From Rhizobium sp. (GTDB lineage Bacteria; Pseudomonadota; Alphaproteobacteria; Rhizobiales; Rhizobiaceae): 64,000 bases of DNA. A program made the position numbers and the translations under genes. Within the stretch, counting starts at the first letter, position 1, and the number at the start of each line of letters is the position of its first letter. The notes below the pieces were generated by a model. It was not told where the DNA came from and did no database searches. It saw only the letters and a list, made by a program, of their open reading frames with translations. Positions 47,899-57,216 of the stretch are shown here, one piece after another. The DNA lies in assembly GCA_019739215.1 (NCBI GenBank), contig JAHHDR010000035.1, positions 124,001-188,000 on the forward strand, in the 5' to 3' direction.

Positions 47899-48808
47899 TC
47901 AGAGCCCCAGCGTCTCGCGGTCGATCAGGGCGCCGGGATGGCCGATCACAGCGGCGGCCAGCCGGGAGGCGAAGCGCGCCGCTGCCTCGGGTGGGTCGCC
48001 CGCGGCGAGGCGGATCAGGTAGCCGCCGTTGAAGCTGTCGCCCGCCGACGTGGTGTCGACCACCGCTTCGGCCGGATGCACCGGCACGTGCAAACGGTCC
48101 TCGCCGATCGCGAGCGTGGCGCCGCGCTCGCCGTCCTTGACCACGACGTCGCCCGCGCCGAGCGTTCGATACCGCGCGATCGTGTCGTCGATCGACCGGT
48201 CGCCGAAATGGGCGGCTTCATCGTCGAAGCCGGGAAGCACGATCGAGGCGGCTCCCGCGGCCTGAGAAATCGCCGCCAGCATCTCGTCCCTTTCCGGCCA
48301 GAGGCGGGGGCGGATATTGGGATCGAAGGCCACCGTCTTTCCCGCCTGGCGCGCCGACCGGGCCAGTTCGACCAGTTTTTTTCCGCCCCTCCGGCGGCAG
48401 GATCGCCAGCGTGATGCCTGAGAAGTAGACGATATCGGCCGCTGCGATCGCGGTCGCGAGGGCCTCTCGATCATCGGCGAGATGGCGCGCGGCCGAGACG
48501 CTTCGCCAGTAGCTGAAGCTGCGCTCGCCCTTGTCGAGGTGGATCATGTAGAGGCCCGGCGCCTTGCCCGGCAGGCGCTTGACATGGCTCGTGCCGATAC
48601 CGACGCCTGCCATGAAGTCCAGCATTTCGTCGGAGGCGCGGTCGTCGCCGAGAGCCGTGAAGTAGTCGACCGTCCAGCCTTTGGGCCGGTAAAGCTGTGC
48701 ATACCAGGCGGTGTTGAACGTGTCGCCGGCAAATCCCTTGCGCATCGTGTCGCCGCCGAGGCTGGCCAGTTCGATCATGCATTCACCGATGGAAAGGAAA
48801 GTCGGCAT
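47899..48808 (-). pseudogene. kdgK: 2-keto-3-deoxygluconate kinase (PfkB family), frameshifted at an A7 tract
   Basis: A PfkB sugar kinase split into two frames. The N-terminal part (48808 to about 48383) reads SIGECMIELASLGGDTMRKG, GVGIGTSHVK and IVYFSGITLAILPPEGRKK. The C-terminal part (from about 48375 to 47899) continues LVELARSARQAGKTVAFDPN and ends with the catalytic signature DTTSAGDSFNGGY. The join falls on seven T (48376-48382; A7 in the mRNA). Six would restore CGG-AAA-AAA-CTG and one 302-residue protein. KDG kinase phosphorylates 2-keto-3-deoxygluconate in uronate or Entner-Doudoroff-type catabolism. Either a base-calling error, a mutation or transcriptional slippage explains it. 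Confidence 0.8.
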
Positions 48809-48895
48809 GGAGGCTCCGGAACGCGTGGGTGGGGTGACCCGTTTACGGAATCACGCACAGCCGGTAAAGGGGAGGAACATGAATGGAGATCGGGC

Positions 48896-50548
48896 ATGAC
48901 CGCTAAGAAGACCGCCGCACGAAAAGACAGCAACTGGTGGCGGGGTGCGGTTATCTATCAGATCTACCCACGATCGTTCCAGGATTCCACCGGCGACGGC
49001 AGCGGAGACCTTCCGGGCATCACGCGGCGCATCGAGCATGCCGCATCGCTCGGCGTCGACGCGATCTGGCTGTCGCCCTTCTTCAAGTCGCCGATGGCGG
49101 ACATGGGCTACGACGTGTCCGACTATTGCGATGTCGACCCGATCTTCGGGACGCTGGCCGATTTCGACACGCTCGTGGACAAGGCCCATGGCCTCGGCCT
49201 CAAGGTGATGATCGACCAGGTGATCTCCCACACGTCCGACCAGCATCCGTGGTTCAAGGAAAGCCGGACCAGCCGCGATAACCCAAGGGCGGACTGGTAT
49301 GTCTGGGCAGATCCGAAGCCCGACGGCACGGCACCCAACAACTGGCTCTCGATTTTCGGCGGGCCTGCGTGGGAATGGGACGGCGTGCGTCGGCAATATT
49401 ACATGCACAACTTCCTCACCTCGCAGCCGGATCTCAACTTTCACTGCGAGGCCGTGCAGGATGCGTTGCTCGACACGGTAAAGTTCTGGCTCGACCGGGG
49501 GGTCGACGGCTTCCGGCTCGACACGGTCAACTTCTATTTCCACGACAGGAAGCTCAGGGACAATCCGCCGATGGAAGCCGCGCATGCGGGCGGGACAGCC
49601 GATGCGCCCGAAACCAATCCCTACAGCTTCCAGCACCATCTGCATGACAAGACGCAGCCGGAGAATGTCGCGTTCCTGAAGCGCTTCAGGGCTTTGCTCG
49701 ACAAGTATGATGCGCGCGCCACCGTGGGCGAGGTTGGGGACGGGTATCGTTCGCTGGCAACCGTTGCCGCCTATACCAATGGCGGCGACAAGCTCAACAT
49801 GTGCTACACGTTCGACCTGCTGTCCCCGAATTTCACGGCTGCGCATATCCGTGGCTGTGTCGATGCCGTCGAAAAGAGCATCAAGGACGGCTGGATCTGC
49901 TGGGCTTTCTCCAACCACGATGTCATGCGCCATGTCAGTCGCTTCACCCAGGAGGGCGATGACCCCGCGCGCGTCGCCAAGCTGGCGCTGAGCGTGCTGG
50001 CCATGCTGCGCGGCTCGATCTGCCTCTATCAGGGCGAGGAACTGGGCCTTGCTGAGGCCGATCTGGCCTTCGAGGATCTGCGCGACCCCTATGGCATCCG
50101 CTTCTGGCCGGCGTTCAAGGGGCGCGATGGATGCCGGACACCGATGGTCTGGGAAGCGGGGCAGCCCTTCGCCGGCTTCTCTATGGTCAAGCCCTGGCTG
50201 CCGGTGCCTTCCGCGCATCTGCTGCTGTCGGTCGACCATCAGAACAGTGAATCCGGTTCGGTGCTGTCGCACTACCGGCAGGTTCTGGCCTTCCGCAAGG
50301 CGCATGACGTGCTGGTCGACGGCGATATCGATTTCGTCGCAACCAACCAGGATCTGCTGGCCTTCACCCGGACGAAGGGCGCGGACACAGTCCTGTTCGT
50401 CTTCAATCTGACCCGCGAGCCGGCTGAATTCACGGTGCCGGAAAAACTCAAGGGCCTGAAGGCGGTGGCGTTTCCCGGCTTCAATCCCTCCCTGGAGGGC
50501 CATGTCCTGCGCCTCGGCGGGCTCGATGCCTTCTGCGGAAGGATTTGA
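48896..50548 (+). CDS. Alpha-glucosidase, GH13 family
   Basis: A 550-residue cytoplasmic GH13 enzyme of the alpha-glucosidase/oligo-1,6-glucosidase type. Conserved regions: DAIWLSPFFKSPMADMGYDV, IDQVISHTSDQHPWF, the nucleophile Asp209 in DGFRLDTVNFY, the acid/base Glu279 in TVGEVGDG and the third carboxylate Asp342 in FSNHDVMRH. No signal peptide. It probably splits imported alpha-glucosides such as sucrose, maltose or trehalose. A transporter (agl genes) is not in the window. GGAGAT precedes the start. Divergent from kdgK. Confidence 0.9.
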   Translation: MTAKKTAARKDSNWWRGAVIYQIYPRSFQDSTGDGSGDLPGITRRIEHAASLGVDAIWLSPFFKSPMADMGYDVSDYCDVDPIFGTLADFDTLVDKAHGLGLKVMIDQVISHTSDQHPWFKESRTSRDNPRADWYVWADPKPDGTAPNNWLSIFGGPAWEWDGVRRQYYMHNFLTSQPDLNFHCEAVQDALLDTVKFWLDRGVDGFRLDTVNFYFHDRKLRDNPPMEAAHAGGTADAPETNPYSFQHHLHDKTQPENVAFLKRFRALLDKYDARATVGEVGDGYRSLATVAAYTNGGDKLNMCYTFDLLSPNFTAAHIRGCVDAVEKSIKDGWICWAFSNHDVMRHVSRFTQEGDDPARVAKLALSVLAMLRGSICLYQGEELGLAEADLAFEDLRDPYGIRFWPAFKGRDGCRTPMVWEAGQPFAGFSMVKPWLPVPSAHLLLSVDHQNSESGSVLSHYRQVLAFRKAHDVLVDGDIDFVATNQDLLAFTRTKGADTVLFVFNLTREPAEFTVPEKLKGLKAVAFPGFNPSLEGHVLRLGGLDAFCGRI

Positions 50549-50584
50549 CGGACATCACGAAATATCCGCATTCCCGGGGGATGG

Positions 50585-51592
50585 ATGGCTGTCGCCAACC
50601 ATCCCGGAATGTTCATGCGCCTGCCCCTTGCCGCCTCCATCGCCCTGCTCGCAATTCCAGCTACCGTATTCGCCGGGGAAACCAAGCCCAAGCAACTTGT
50701 CATCATCTCCTTCGACGGCGCGCATGACAACCGGCTCTGGGACCGCTCGCGCAAGCTTGCCAGAAAGACCGGCGCGCATTTCACCTATTTCCTCTCCTGC
50801 ACCTATCTGGTCAATCCGGCGGACCGGCATGCCTACAAGGCGCCGCACCAGAAGGCGGGCAGTTCGGCAACCGGCTGGGCGCAGAGCGTGCCGGAAATCC
50901 AGGCACGGCTGGGCCACATCTGGCAGGCTCGTCTCGAGGGGCACGAGATGGCATCGCATGCCTGCGGCCATTTCGACGGCAAGGACTGGACGAAGGCCGA
51001 GTGGAAACAGGAGTTCCGCGATTTCGACAAGGCCCTGCTCTACGCCTGGAAGAACAATGACTATGCCGCGCTCGAACCTGCGGGCTGGCGGGAATTCGTC
51101 AAGAACGACATCAAGGGTTTTCGCGCGCCCTATCTCTCGACCGGGTCCGGTCTCGTCGCGGCACTGAAGGCGAAGGGCTTTTCCTATGATGCCAGCCTGG
51201 TCTCGAAGGGGCCGGCCAGGATGGAGGACGATGGCGGCCTGCTACGCTTCGCCCTGCCGCGGATCCCCGAGGGCCCGGAGGGCAGGCTTGTGATCGGCAT
51301 GGACTACAATCTCTTCATCCGCCATTCGGGCGGCTTGAACTCGCCCGCGCGCGCCGACCTCTTCGCGGCGCGCACACTTGCGGCCTTCCGCGATGCCTTC
51401 AGGCGCCAGTATGACGGCGGCCGCGTGCCGTTGCAGTTCGGCTTTCACTTCGTGGAGATGAACGGCGGCGCTTATTGGAACGCGCTCGACACGTTCCTCA
51501 GCGAGACGTGCGGCAAGCCCGACGTCGCGTGCGTCAATTACGGGCAGGCGATCGCCATGACGAAGGGGAGGGCCGACGGATCGGCCTTCTAG
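50585..51592 (+). CDS. Periplasmic polysaccharide deacetylase-family protein
   Basis: A 335-residue protein with a signal peptide (LPLAASIALLAIPATVFAG) and a NodB-like (CE4) fold: FDGAHDNRLWDRSRK near the start holds the motif 1 Asp, EMASHACGHFDG is the His-box (SHxxGH) and FRAPYLSTGSG is motif 3. It probably removes acetyl groups from a cell-envelope or foreign polysaccharide, or is a relative lacking activity. The start is uncertain: ATG 50585, 50609 or 50615 are all in frame, and the last best fits a signal peptide. It follows the glucosidase by 36 bases. Confidence 0.75.
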   Translation: MAVANHPGMFMRLPLAASIALLAIPATVFAGETKPKQLVIISFDGAHDNRLWDRSRKLARKTGAHFTYFLSCTYLVNPADRHAYKAPHQKAGSSATGWAQSVPEIQARLGHIWQARLEGHEMASHACGHFDGKDWTKAEWKQEFRDFDKALLYAWKNNDYAALEPAGWREFVKNDIKGFRAPYLSTGSGLVAALKAKGFSYDASLVSKGPARMEDDGGLLRFALPRIPEGPEGRLVIGMDYNLFIRHSGGLNSPARADLFAARTLAAFRDAFRRQYDGGRVPLQFGFHFVEMNGGAYWNALDTFLSETCGKPDVACVNYGQAIAMTKGRADGSAF

Positions 51593-51605
51593 GCGTCACC
51601 CGTCT

Positions 51606-52877
51606 TCAGAGTTCGGACTGCGCGATCTCCGTGGTCGAACTGTCGACATAGGCCTTTTCCATCGACGACAGTTCCTGACCTTCGATTGCGTCCTCGAAGG
51701 CACGCAGGCGCTTGTAGATCGAGGTCATCTCGACAATGTCGTTCCACGACGATGCGAGGAAGCGGAATGAACTGTCGACCTGCGAGAAGGCCTGGTTGAT
51801 CTGCTGGAACACGCCGAAAGTGATCGTGCCGGCGACGACGGTCGGGCCGAGCGCGAAATAGGGTACGAACGTCGCGCCCTGGAGGTAGGCGAATTTCGCC
51901 ACGTTGAAATACATGTAGTTGAAGTAGAGGCGGAAATAGTTCTTGCGGACAGCGGAGAACAGTTCCGCCAGCGTCAGCGGTTCGGCGCGGTCGTCGTGAT
52001 CCTCGCCATAGACCAGTTCCTTGCGGTAGGCGGCCTCGACGCGCTGGTTGCGGAATTCGAGGCCCGGAAGCCTGATGCCGACCAGCGCGAGCAGGATGGT
52101 GCCGAAGCTCGCGGAGATCAACGCGACGAAAATGAGCGAGCCGTCGATATTGCCGATGATCGGAATATTGGTAACCTGTTTGGACAGCGTCCAGAGAAGC
52201 GGAAGGAAGGCGATGAGCGTCATCATTGAACTGATGAAGCTGACGCCGAGACCCTGCAGGCCGCGCGCGAAGCGCATCGTGTCGTCCTGCACGCGCTGTG
52301 ACGCGCCTTCGATCTTCCGAACCTTCTTCCAGTGATCGATATAGTAGTCGTTCATCGCCTGGCGCCAGCGGAAAACGTAATGCGCGGTGAAGAACGACAG
52401 CAGCACGAGAAAGATGATGTTGACGACCAGGATGCCGGTCACAGAGAAGAGCGAGGAATAGTATTCCCACTGGGACACGACGCGCGACTTGGTCAGCGCG
52501 GCCTGCAGCATGTCGAAGAAGCTGCCGTACCAGTTGTTCAGGTAAACGTCGATCTGGACGTTGAAATAGTAGGACAGCACGATCAGCGTGGAACCCCAGA
52601 CCGACCAGGCGCGCCAGCGCTGATCCGAATAGAACGTCCAGAACAGGGAGAAGAGGATGCCGCAGCCAATCAAAAAGCTGTAGATGTAGAGGCGCTCTGG
52701 AGTGAGGAACGGTGCCCTTCCGTCCGGTCCCGGCTGACTGGAGACGAAGTTGCCGAAGAAATTCAGCGCTCCCTGCCAGTCGCCGAGGATGCTGAACCAG
52801 ATGATGCCGCAAATGACGGTCCAGAGAATTGCGGACAGGAAGAACAGCTTGGGATTGGGAAAGAACGACCTGAACAA
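51606..52877 (-). CDS. sbmA: SbmA/BacA-family peptide transporter
   Basis: A 423-residue inner-membrane protein of the SbmA/BacA family, which imports antimicrobial peptides, microcins and, in rhizobia, plant NCR peptides. It has the ABC-exporter-like membrane domain without an ATPase. Hallmarks are FFPNPKLFFLSAILW at the N-terminus, VQIDVYLNNWYGSFFDMLQ, YFALGPTVVAGTITFGVFQQ and QVDSSFRFLASSWNDIVEM. The start is TTG 52877, with AGGAGA 9 bases upstream, giving the family's LFRSFFPNPK beginning. It is monocistronic and convergent with the deacetylase gene. Confidence 0.88.
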   Translation of the reverse strand: MFRSFFPNPKLFFLSAILWTVICGIIWFSILGDWQGALNFFGNFVSSQPGPDGRAPFLTPERLYIYSFLIGCGILFSLFWTFYSDQRWRAWSVWGSTLIVLSYYFNVQIDVYLNNWYGSFFDMLQAALTKSRVVSQWEYYSSLFSVTGILVVNIIFLVLLSFFTAHYVFRWRQAMNDYYIDHWKKVRKIEGASQRVQDDTMRFARGLQGLGVSFISSMMTLIAFLPLLWTLSKQVTNIPIIGNIDGSLIFVALISASFGTILLALVGIRLPGLEFRNQRVEAAYRKELVYGEDHDDRAEPLTLAELFSAVRKNYFRLYFNYMYFNVAKFAYLQGATFVPYFALGPTVVAGTITFGVFQQINQAFSQVDSSFRFLASSWNDIVEMTSIYKRLRAFEDAIEGQELSSMEKAYVDSSTTEIAQSEL

Positions 52878-53010
52878 GGCGCCTGATCTCCTGAAACAGC
52901 GGCTGAAGGCCACGAAGCATTGAATTCGGCGCGACCGTATTTCAGAAAGATTGGCGCTTCAATGGCGCGGGCCCAACATGACGAAAATGTAAGGCATTGG
53001 AATGGCCTGC

Positions 53011-53760
53011 CTACTCGGCGAGCGTGAGGATCAGCGGTCCGTTGCGGGTTGCGACGATCGTGTGCTCGAACTGGACGGTCAGGGCGCGGGGTTCGGCGAT
53101 CAGCGTCCAGGGATCCTTGCTGCTTTCGGCCCAGTGTGCGCCCATCGACAGGAACGGTTCGATGGTGAAGACCTGGCCCTCCTCGATGATCCGCCGTTCG
53201 GTGGCGTCGGGCCAGGTGGAAAGTTCGGCCGGTTCCTCATGCAGCGAGCGGCCGACGCCGTGACTGGAGAGGTTCTGGATCAGCGTGTAGCGGTTCTTCG
53301 CAGCAAAGGCGCCGATGGCGTCGCCGATCTTCGCATAGGGCCTGCCGGGCCTGACTTGCTGCAGGCCGGTCCAGAGCGCGCGGCGGCCGTCACGGCAGAG
53401 TTTTTCGACCCGGGCATTGCCGGGCGGCAGCACGAAGGACGCGCCGGTGTCGCTGAAATAGCCGTCCTTGACCGCGGAGACGTCGATATTGACGAGGTCA
53501 CCGGCCTGCAGCACCCGGTCGCCCGGAATGCCGTGCGCCACTTCCTCGTTGACGCTGATGCAGGTCGCACCTGGAAACTTGTAGCAGGTCTCGGGTGCCG
53601 ATTGCGCACCGGCGTCCTCGAGCAGCTTGCGTCCGATATCGTCGAGCTCGCGGGTCGTCATGCCCGGCACCATGGCCGCGGCCATCGCGTTGAGCGTCGC
53701 GGCGCAGATGCGCCCGATTTCCTTCAGGCCCTGGAGTTCGCTGTCATTGGAGACGACCAT
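53011..53760 (-). CDS. map: Methionine aminopeptidase type I
   Basis: A 249-residue metallopeptidase that removes the initiator Met from new proteins. Metal ligands in order: Asp in VNIDVSAVKDGYFSDTGASF (two), His in LSSHGVGRSLHE, Glu in FTIEPFLS and Glu in QFEHTIV. The substrate His is in EEVAHGIPGD. There is no N-terminal zinc-finger extension. It lies 36 bases downstream of the LLM flavin enzyme in the same direction. Rhizobia often carry more than one map, and this one is not with ribosomal-protein genes, so it may be the accessory copy. Confidence 0.93.
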   Translation of the reverse strand: MVVSNDSELQGLKEIGRICAATLNAMAAAMVPGMTTRELDDIGRKLLEDAGAQSAPETCYKFPGATCISVNEEVAHGIPGDRVLQAGDLVNIDVSAVKDGYFSDTGASFVLPPGNARVEKLCRDGRRALWTGLQQVRPGRPYAKIGDAIGAFAAKNRYTLIQNLSSHGVGRSLHEEPAELSTWPDATERRIIEEGQVFTIEPFLSMGAHWAESSKDPWTLIAEPRALTVQFEHTIVATRNGPLILTLAE

Positions 53761-53796
53761 GTCACTTGTCCGGTTTTCCGTATCCGCTCTATCGGA

Positions 53797-54858
53797 TCAT
53801 TTGGCGATAGCGTCAACCGGGCTGTGCGCCAGCATCTGCTCCACCATCGGCTTGACCTTGGTGCCGTAGAGCTCGATACCGCGCATCAACTGGTCATGCG
53901 GCATCAGCCCGAGCGCCATCTGCAGCAGGAACCTGTCGTTCCTGAAGATGCGCTGGTGTGCCACGATCTTCTCGGCAACCCGCTCCGGACCGCCGATGAA
54001 AAGCGCGCCGCGTGGCGATGTCGAGGCGTCGTAATGCGCACGGCCTGACGGCCCCCAGCCGCGCTCCCGGCCGATGCGGTTCATGACCGCCGTCGAGGGC
54101 TCGTAGAACTGATCGAAGGCCGCCTGGTCGGTGTCGGCGATGAAGCCGTGGACGTTGATCGAGGTCGGAAGCGTCGCCGGATCGTGGCCACCCTTGCGCG
54201 CCGCCTCGCGATAGAGGTCGAACAGCGGCGCGAAGCGAGCAGGCTCTCCGCCGATGATGGCAACAGCGAGCGGCAGGCCAAGATAGCCGGCGCGGGCCAC
54301 CGACTGCGGTGTCCCGCCGACGGCGATCCAGATCGGCAGCTTGTCCTGAAGCGATCGCGGATAGACGCCGCGGCCCTGGATCGGCGCGCGCGTTTCACCC
54401 GACCATGTCACCGTCTCGCTGTCGCGAATGGCCAGCAGCAATTCGAGCTTCTCGGAAAACAGCGTGTCGTAGTCGTCGAGATTGTAGCCGAAGAGCGGGA
54501 AGCTCTCGATGAAGGAGCCCCGACCGGCCATGATCTCGGCCCGGCCGCCCGAGATCAGGTCGAGCGTCGCATACTGCTGGTAGACGCGGACCGGATCGTC
54601 GGAGCTCAGCACCGTCACGGCACTGGTCAGCCGGATGTTCTTCGTGCGCGCTGCGGCGGCCGCAAGCAGCATGGCCGGCGCCGAGGCCATGTAATCGGGC
54701 CGATGGTGCTCGCCAAGTCCGAACACATCGAGCCCGACCCGGTCGGCCAGTTCGATCTCCTCGAGAAGATGCCTTGCGCGTTCTGCCGCATCGCGGCCGC
54801 GTTCGCCGGCGGCGGCCTCGGGGTTGACGTCGGCGAAGGTGTAAAGGCCAAGTTCCAT
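53797..54858 (-). CDS. LLM-class flavin-dependent oxidoreductase (luciferase-like)
   Basis: A 353-residue TIM-barrel monooxygenase of the bacterial luciferase-like family, using reduced FMN or F420. Typical segments: [60 protein letters not shown] and [20 protein letters not shown]. The substrate is unknown. It is upstream of map in a likely two-gene unit; upstream of it is a 122-base gap before the PIN toxin gene. Confidence 0.87.
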   Translation of the reverse strand: MELGLYTFADVNPEAAAGERGRDAAERARHLLEEIELADRVGLDVFGLGEHHRPDYMASAPAMLLAAAAARTKNIRLTSAVTVLSSDDPVRVYQQYATLDLISGGRAEIMAGRGSFIESFPLFGYNLDDYDTLFSEKLELLLAIRDSETVTWSGETRAPIQGRGVYPRSLQDKLPIWIAVGGTPQSVARAGYLGLPLAVAIIGGEPARFAPLFDLYREAARKGGHDPATLPTSINVHGFIADTDQAAFDQFYEPSTAVMNRIGRERGWGPSGRAHYDASTSPRGALFIGGPERVAEKIVAHQRIFRNDRFLLQMALGLMPHDQLMRGIELYGTKVKPMVEQMLAHSPVDAIAK

Positions 54859-54980
54859 GTCGGGCTCCGGGATTTCTCGTGCCTGCTACATGGAGATTCG
54901 CGAGACACTTGAAAAGCCTTGGCGGGACGAACACTGCGTTCGCGACGAGCAGGGGCTGGGACAGATATGAGGCTTGCAGG

Positions 54981-55397
54981 CTAGGTTTCCCAGGGATTGA
55001 GCAAACGGATTGGAAGGCCGTCGAAGTCCCGGGTGTTGCGTGTAACGACCGTGTAGCCGTGATGCTGCGCTGTCGCCGCGATTAGTGTGTCGCGATAGGG
55101 TCGTGTGGTGGGAACCATCGTTGTTGCAAACAGCATTGCGATATGCTGGTCGATTGGCAGGATCCGTTCCGCGAAAGCAATCAACACCTGGTCTGACAGC
55201 CATCGCTGAAGTCGGTCGACCTCGTCGCCGCGAAGCGAGAGACGCTGGATGCCAATCTCGATCTCGAATATCGTCACGACCGACAGATAGATCTGAGCAG
55301 GCACGACGCTCTCTGCCCACCGGATCACATTCGGATCCGCGCGTCGGGACTGCTTCTTGCGGAGTTCGGAAACGACATTCGTATCCAATATGTACAT
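54981..55397 (-). CDS. PIN-domain toxin (VapC/FitB type)
   Basis: A 138-residue PIN-fold ribonuclease, the toxin of a type II pair. Active-site acids: Asp5 in MYILDTNVVSE, Glu in TIFEIEIGIQ, Asp in PYRDTLIAATA and Asp in NTRDFDGLPI. It probably cleaves RNA when the antitoxin is degraded. The start codon shares one base with the antitoxin stop (TGATG), so translation is coupled and toxin output is kept below antitoxin. Confidence 0.9.
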   Translation of the reverse strand: MYILDTNVVSELRKKQSRRADPNVIRWAESVVPAQIYLSVVTIFEIEIGIQRLSLRGDEVDRLQRWLSDQVLIAFAERILPIDQHIAMLFATTMVPTTRPYRDTLIAATAQHHGYTVVTRNTRDFDGLPIRLLNPWET

Positions 55398-55642
55398 CAG
55401 TCAAATTCCATGGGTTTGAATTCGATATCACCCATCCTGGGTGGGTCGAAATCGATGTCATCGTCCATGGATAAAAGGTCCGCGATATTCTTGCCGGAAC
55501 TTGCCAGTCTTTCATATTCACTGACTGATAGAAGCACGTGCGAAACCGCACCGCGGTCGGTGATGAATACGGGCTCCTTTTCGGCCAGCCTCTTGGCCTT
55601 GCCCGTGTCCTGATTGAACTCTCTGCTGGACAACAGCGTCAT
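55397..55642 (-). CDS. Phd/YefM-family antitoxin
   Basis: An 81-residue antitoxin. The N-terminal DNA-binding Phd fold is clear (LLSSREFNQDTGKAKRLAEK, VFITDRGAVSHVLLSVSEYE). The C-terminal, strongly acidic tail (SMDDDIDFDPPRMGDIEF) should wrap the PIN toxin. GGAGG lies 8 bases before the start. It most likely represses its own promoter with the toxin as corepressor, through the dyad just upstream. Confidence 0.9.
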   Translation of the reverse strand: MTLLSSREFNQDTGKAKRLAEKEPVFITDRGAVSHVLLSVSEYERLASSGKNIADLLSMDDDIDFDPPRMGDIEFKPMEFD

Positions 55643-55659
55643 GAAAGCGGCCTCCGTCG

Positions 55660-55679
55660 ATATAGAAACGTTTATACAT
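55660..55679. promoter_or_regulatory. Dyad over the toxin-antitoxin promoter
   Basis: AAACGTTT is a perfect palindrome inside the imperfect dyad TATAGAAACGTTTATACA, 18-36 bases upstream of the antitoxin start. The position suits autorepression by the Phd/PIN complex. Confidence 0.5.
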
Positions 55680-55716
55680 TGGCGGAGACTTCGATTCAAG
55701 TCCCAGGCCGGACGCG

Positions 55717-56145
55717 TTATGACGACGCGCGAAACGGTATCATCGCCCGCACCCTGACATCCCGCAGCCACAAGCCGCCCCAGGCAAGCAGTCCGAGATA
55801 AACGCCGAACATCATATGCGTGAACAGCGGACTGCCGGCGCTGAAATGCGTGGCAATCGCGCCGCCGAGATAGCCGGTGAGCAGAACCGCGCCAAGGATC
55901 GCCGTGCGCGGGATCGCGTAGAGCAGGGTGCATCCCAGCGTCAGGATGCCCAGGATGCGGGCGGATGCCGGGTCCGCCGGCAATCCGAGCTGGGCGCTCG
56001 TGTCGAGCACGACCTGAAGCGGCACCAGCTTGATCGCGCCGTCAAAGGTGAGAAAGGTGATCAGAAGGCCGCTCAACACCAAGCCAGTGATCCGGGCCGC
56101 CTTACCGGGCGCGAAGGCCGCATCGTTGACGTCGATTGCAGACAT
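55717..56145 (-). CDS. DoxX-family membrane protein
   Basis: A 142-residue protein with four membrane segments and the DoxX family pattern (VLSGLLITFLTFDGAIKLVP; YLGGAIATHFSAGSPLF). The function of most members is unknown; some are linked to thiosulfate-quinone oxidation or oxidative stress. GGGAGGAAAAC precedes the start. It follows the SRPBCC gene by 18 bases, so the two are probably one operon. Confidence 0.82.
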   Translation of the reverse strand: MSAIDVNDAAFAPGKAARITGLVLSGLLITFLTFDGAIKLVPLQVVLDTSAQLGLPADPASARILGILTLGCTLLYAIPRTAILGAVLLTGYLGGAIATHFSAGSPLFTHMMFGVYLGLLAWGGLWLRDVRVRAMIPFRASS

Positions 56146-56163
56146 GTTTTCCTCCCGCACCGG

Positions 56164-56631
56164 TCAGATCGTCTTGAGCAGTTCGGCAAGCTGGTCGGCG
56201 CATTGTCCCCAGCCTTCATGGAAACCCATCTTCTCGTGGGCTTCCATGTCCTCCTTCGTCCAGTGCCGGGCGATCGCCGTGTATTTCGTCTTGCCGTTCT
56301 CCTCCTCGAAATGGAGTTCACCGACGAAGAAGGGTTTTGCCGATGGCGTCCAGGCCGAAGTGAAGGCGTCGGTGAAGACGAGTTTCCGGTTCGGCACGAC
56401 TTCGAGATAGACGCCCTGGTTCGGGTAGTCGTTGCCGGCTTCGTTGCGCATGACGAAGCGATTGCTGCCACCGGGGCGAACGTCGATCTCGACCAAGGGT
56501 GTCGTGAATGGGCGCGGCGCGAACCACTGCTTGAGGAGTTCGGCATCGGTCCAGCATCGGTAGACCTTGGCGGCCGGCGCGTCGAAGGTGCGTGTTAGCA
56601 CGAGGTCATGGCTGGCGGCGGTGTCGGTCAT
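56164..56631 (-). CDS. SRPBCC-family protein (AHSA1/START-like)
   Basis: A 155-residue hydrophobic-ligand-binding protein of the AHSA1-like SRPBCC group: LVLTRTFDAPAAKVYRCWTD at the start, WFAPRPFTTP, and EDMEAHEKMGFHEGWGQCAD near the end. The ligand is unknown. The start at 56631 has GGAG 6 bases upstream; an ATG four codons earlier is less likely. It is upstream of the DoxX gene; no regulator (ArsR or ECF) is adjacent, unlike in many such clusters. Confidence 0.82.
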   Translation of the reverse strand: MTDTAASHDLVLTRTFDAPAAKVYRCWTDAELLKQWFAPRPFTTPLVEIDVRPGGSNRFVMRNEAGNDYPNQGVYLEVVPNRKLVFTDAFTSAWTPSAKPFFVGELHFEEENGKTKYTAIARHWTKEDMEAHEKMGFHEGWGQCADQLAELLKTI

Positions 56632-56778
56632 TGAAGTCTCCATTCCGGAAGGTTGCCTATGCCCTCACGACGATAAGACTTCGCGCCATCCGACAGGATC
56701 GGCACAGAAATTTCGAGACTGATCCTAAGAATCTGAAATATATAGACTATTTCTATGGGCCCAGAATCAGCTCACAAT

Positions 56779-57153
56779 TCAAGCCGTGCGCTTGTCTGGA
56801 CTGTAGATCATCATCGGCCGGATTTCATACGCGCCCGTGCCGGGATTGGCCTCCGCGAGGTCGCGCGCGATGGCGATTGCTTCTTCCTGCGTGTCGACCT
56901 CGACGACGAAAAAGCCCAGCAACTGCTCCCTCGTCTCGGCAAAGGGGCCGTCGACGACGAATTGTTCCTTTGCGCTTTTGCGCAGCGTCGTTGCCGTCCT
57001 GGTCGGGTGAAGGCGTGCCACCGGTCCGAGCTTGCCGTCCGTGGTGAGGCGTGTCTCGACCGCCTGCAGCCGTGCCATGGTGGCGGCATCCTCCTCCGCC
57101 GACCAGGTCTGGATCACGTCTTCCTCGTTGTAGCAGAAGATGGTGTAGAGCAT
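56779..57153 (-). CDS. YCII-related (YciI-like) protein
   Basis: A 124-residue dimeric alpha-beta-barrel protein of the YCII family: MLYTIFCYNEEDV, VDGPFAETREQLLGFFVVEV and YEIRPMMIY. Such proteins often accompany SRPBCC and DoxX genes and ECF sigma factors, as in this neighbourhood. The biochemical role is unknown. It is separated from the SRPBCC gene by 147 bases, so it may have its own promoter. Confidence 0.82.
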   Translation of the reverse strand: MLYTIFCYNEEDVIQTWSAEEDAATMARLQAVETRLTTDGKLGPVARLHPTRTATTLRKSAKEQFVVDGPFAETREQLLGFFVVEVDTQEEAIAIARDLAEANPGTGAYEIRPMMIYSPDKRTA

Positions 57154-57216
57154 GGGTGGCCTTTCGAAATGCGGACAGTCAGATCTAGCGCCCCAACGAG
57201 CCGTCTACAAGGTGCG

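Noticed and set aside
48482..48895. N-terminal extension of the glucosidase in the same frame
   Set aside because: Arg/His/Ala-rich, overlaps kdgK on the other strand; GGAGAT directly precedes ATG 48896, where the family-like sequence begins.
48851..50503. 550-residue minus-strand frame over the GH13 gene
   Set aside because: Shadow frame. The plus strand has all GH13 catalytic motifs.
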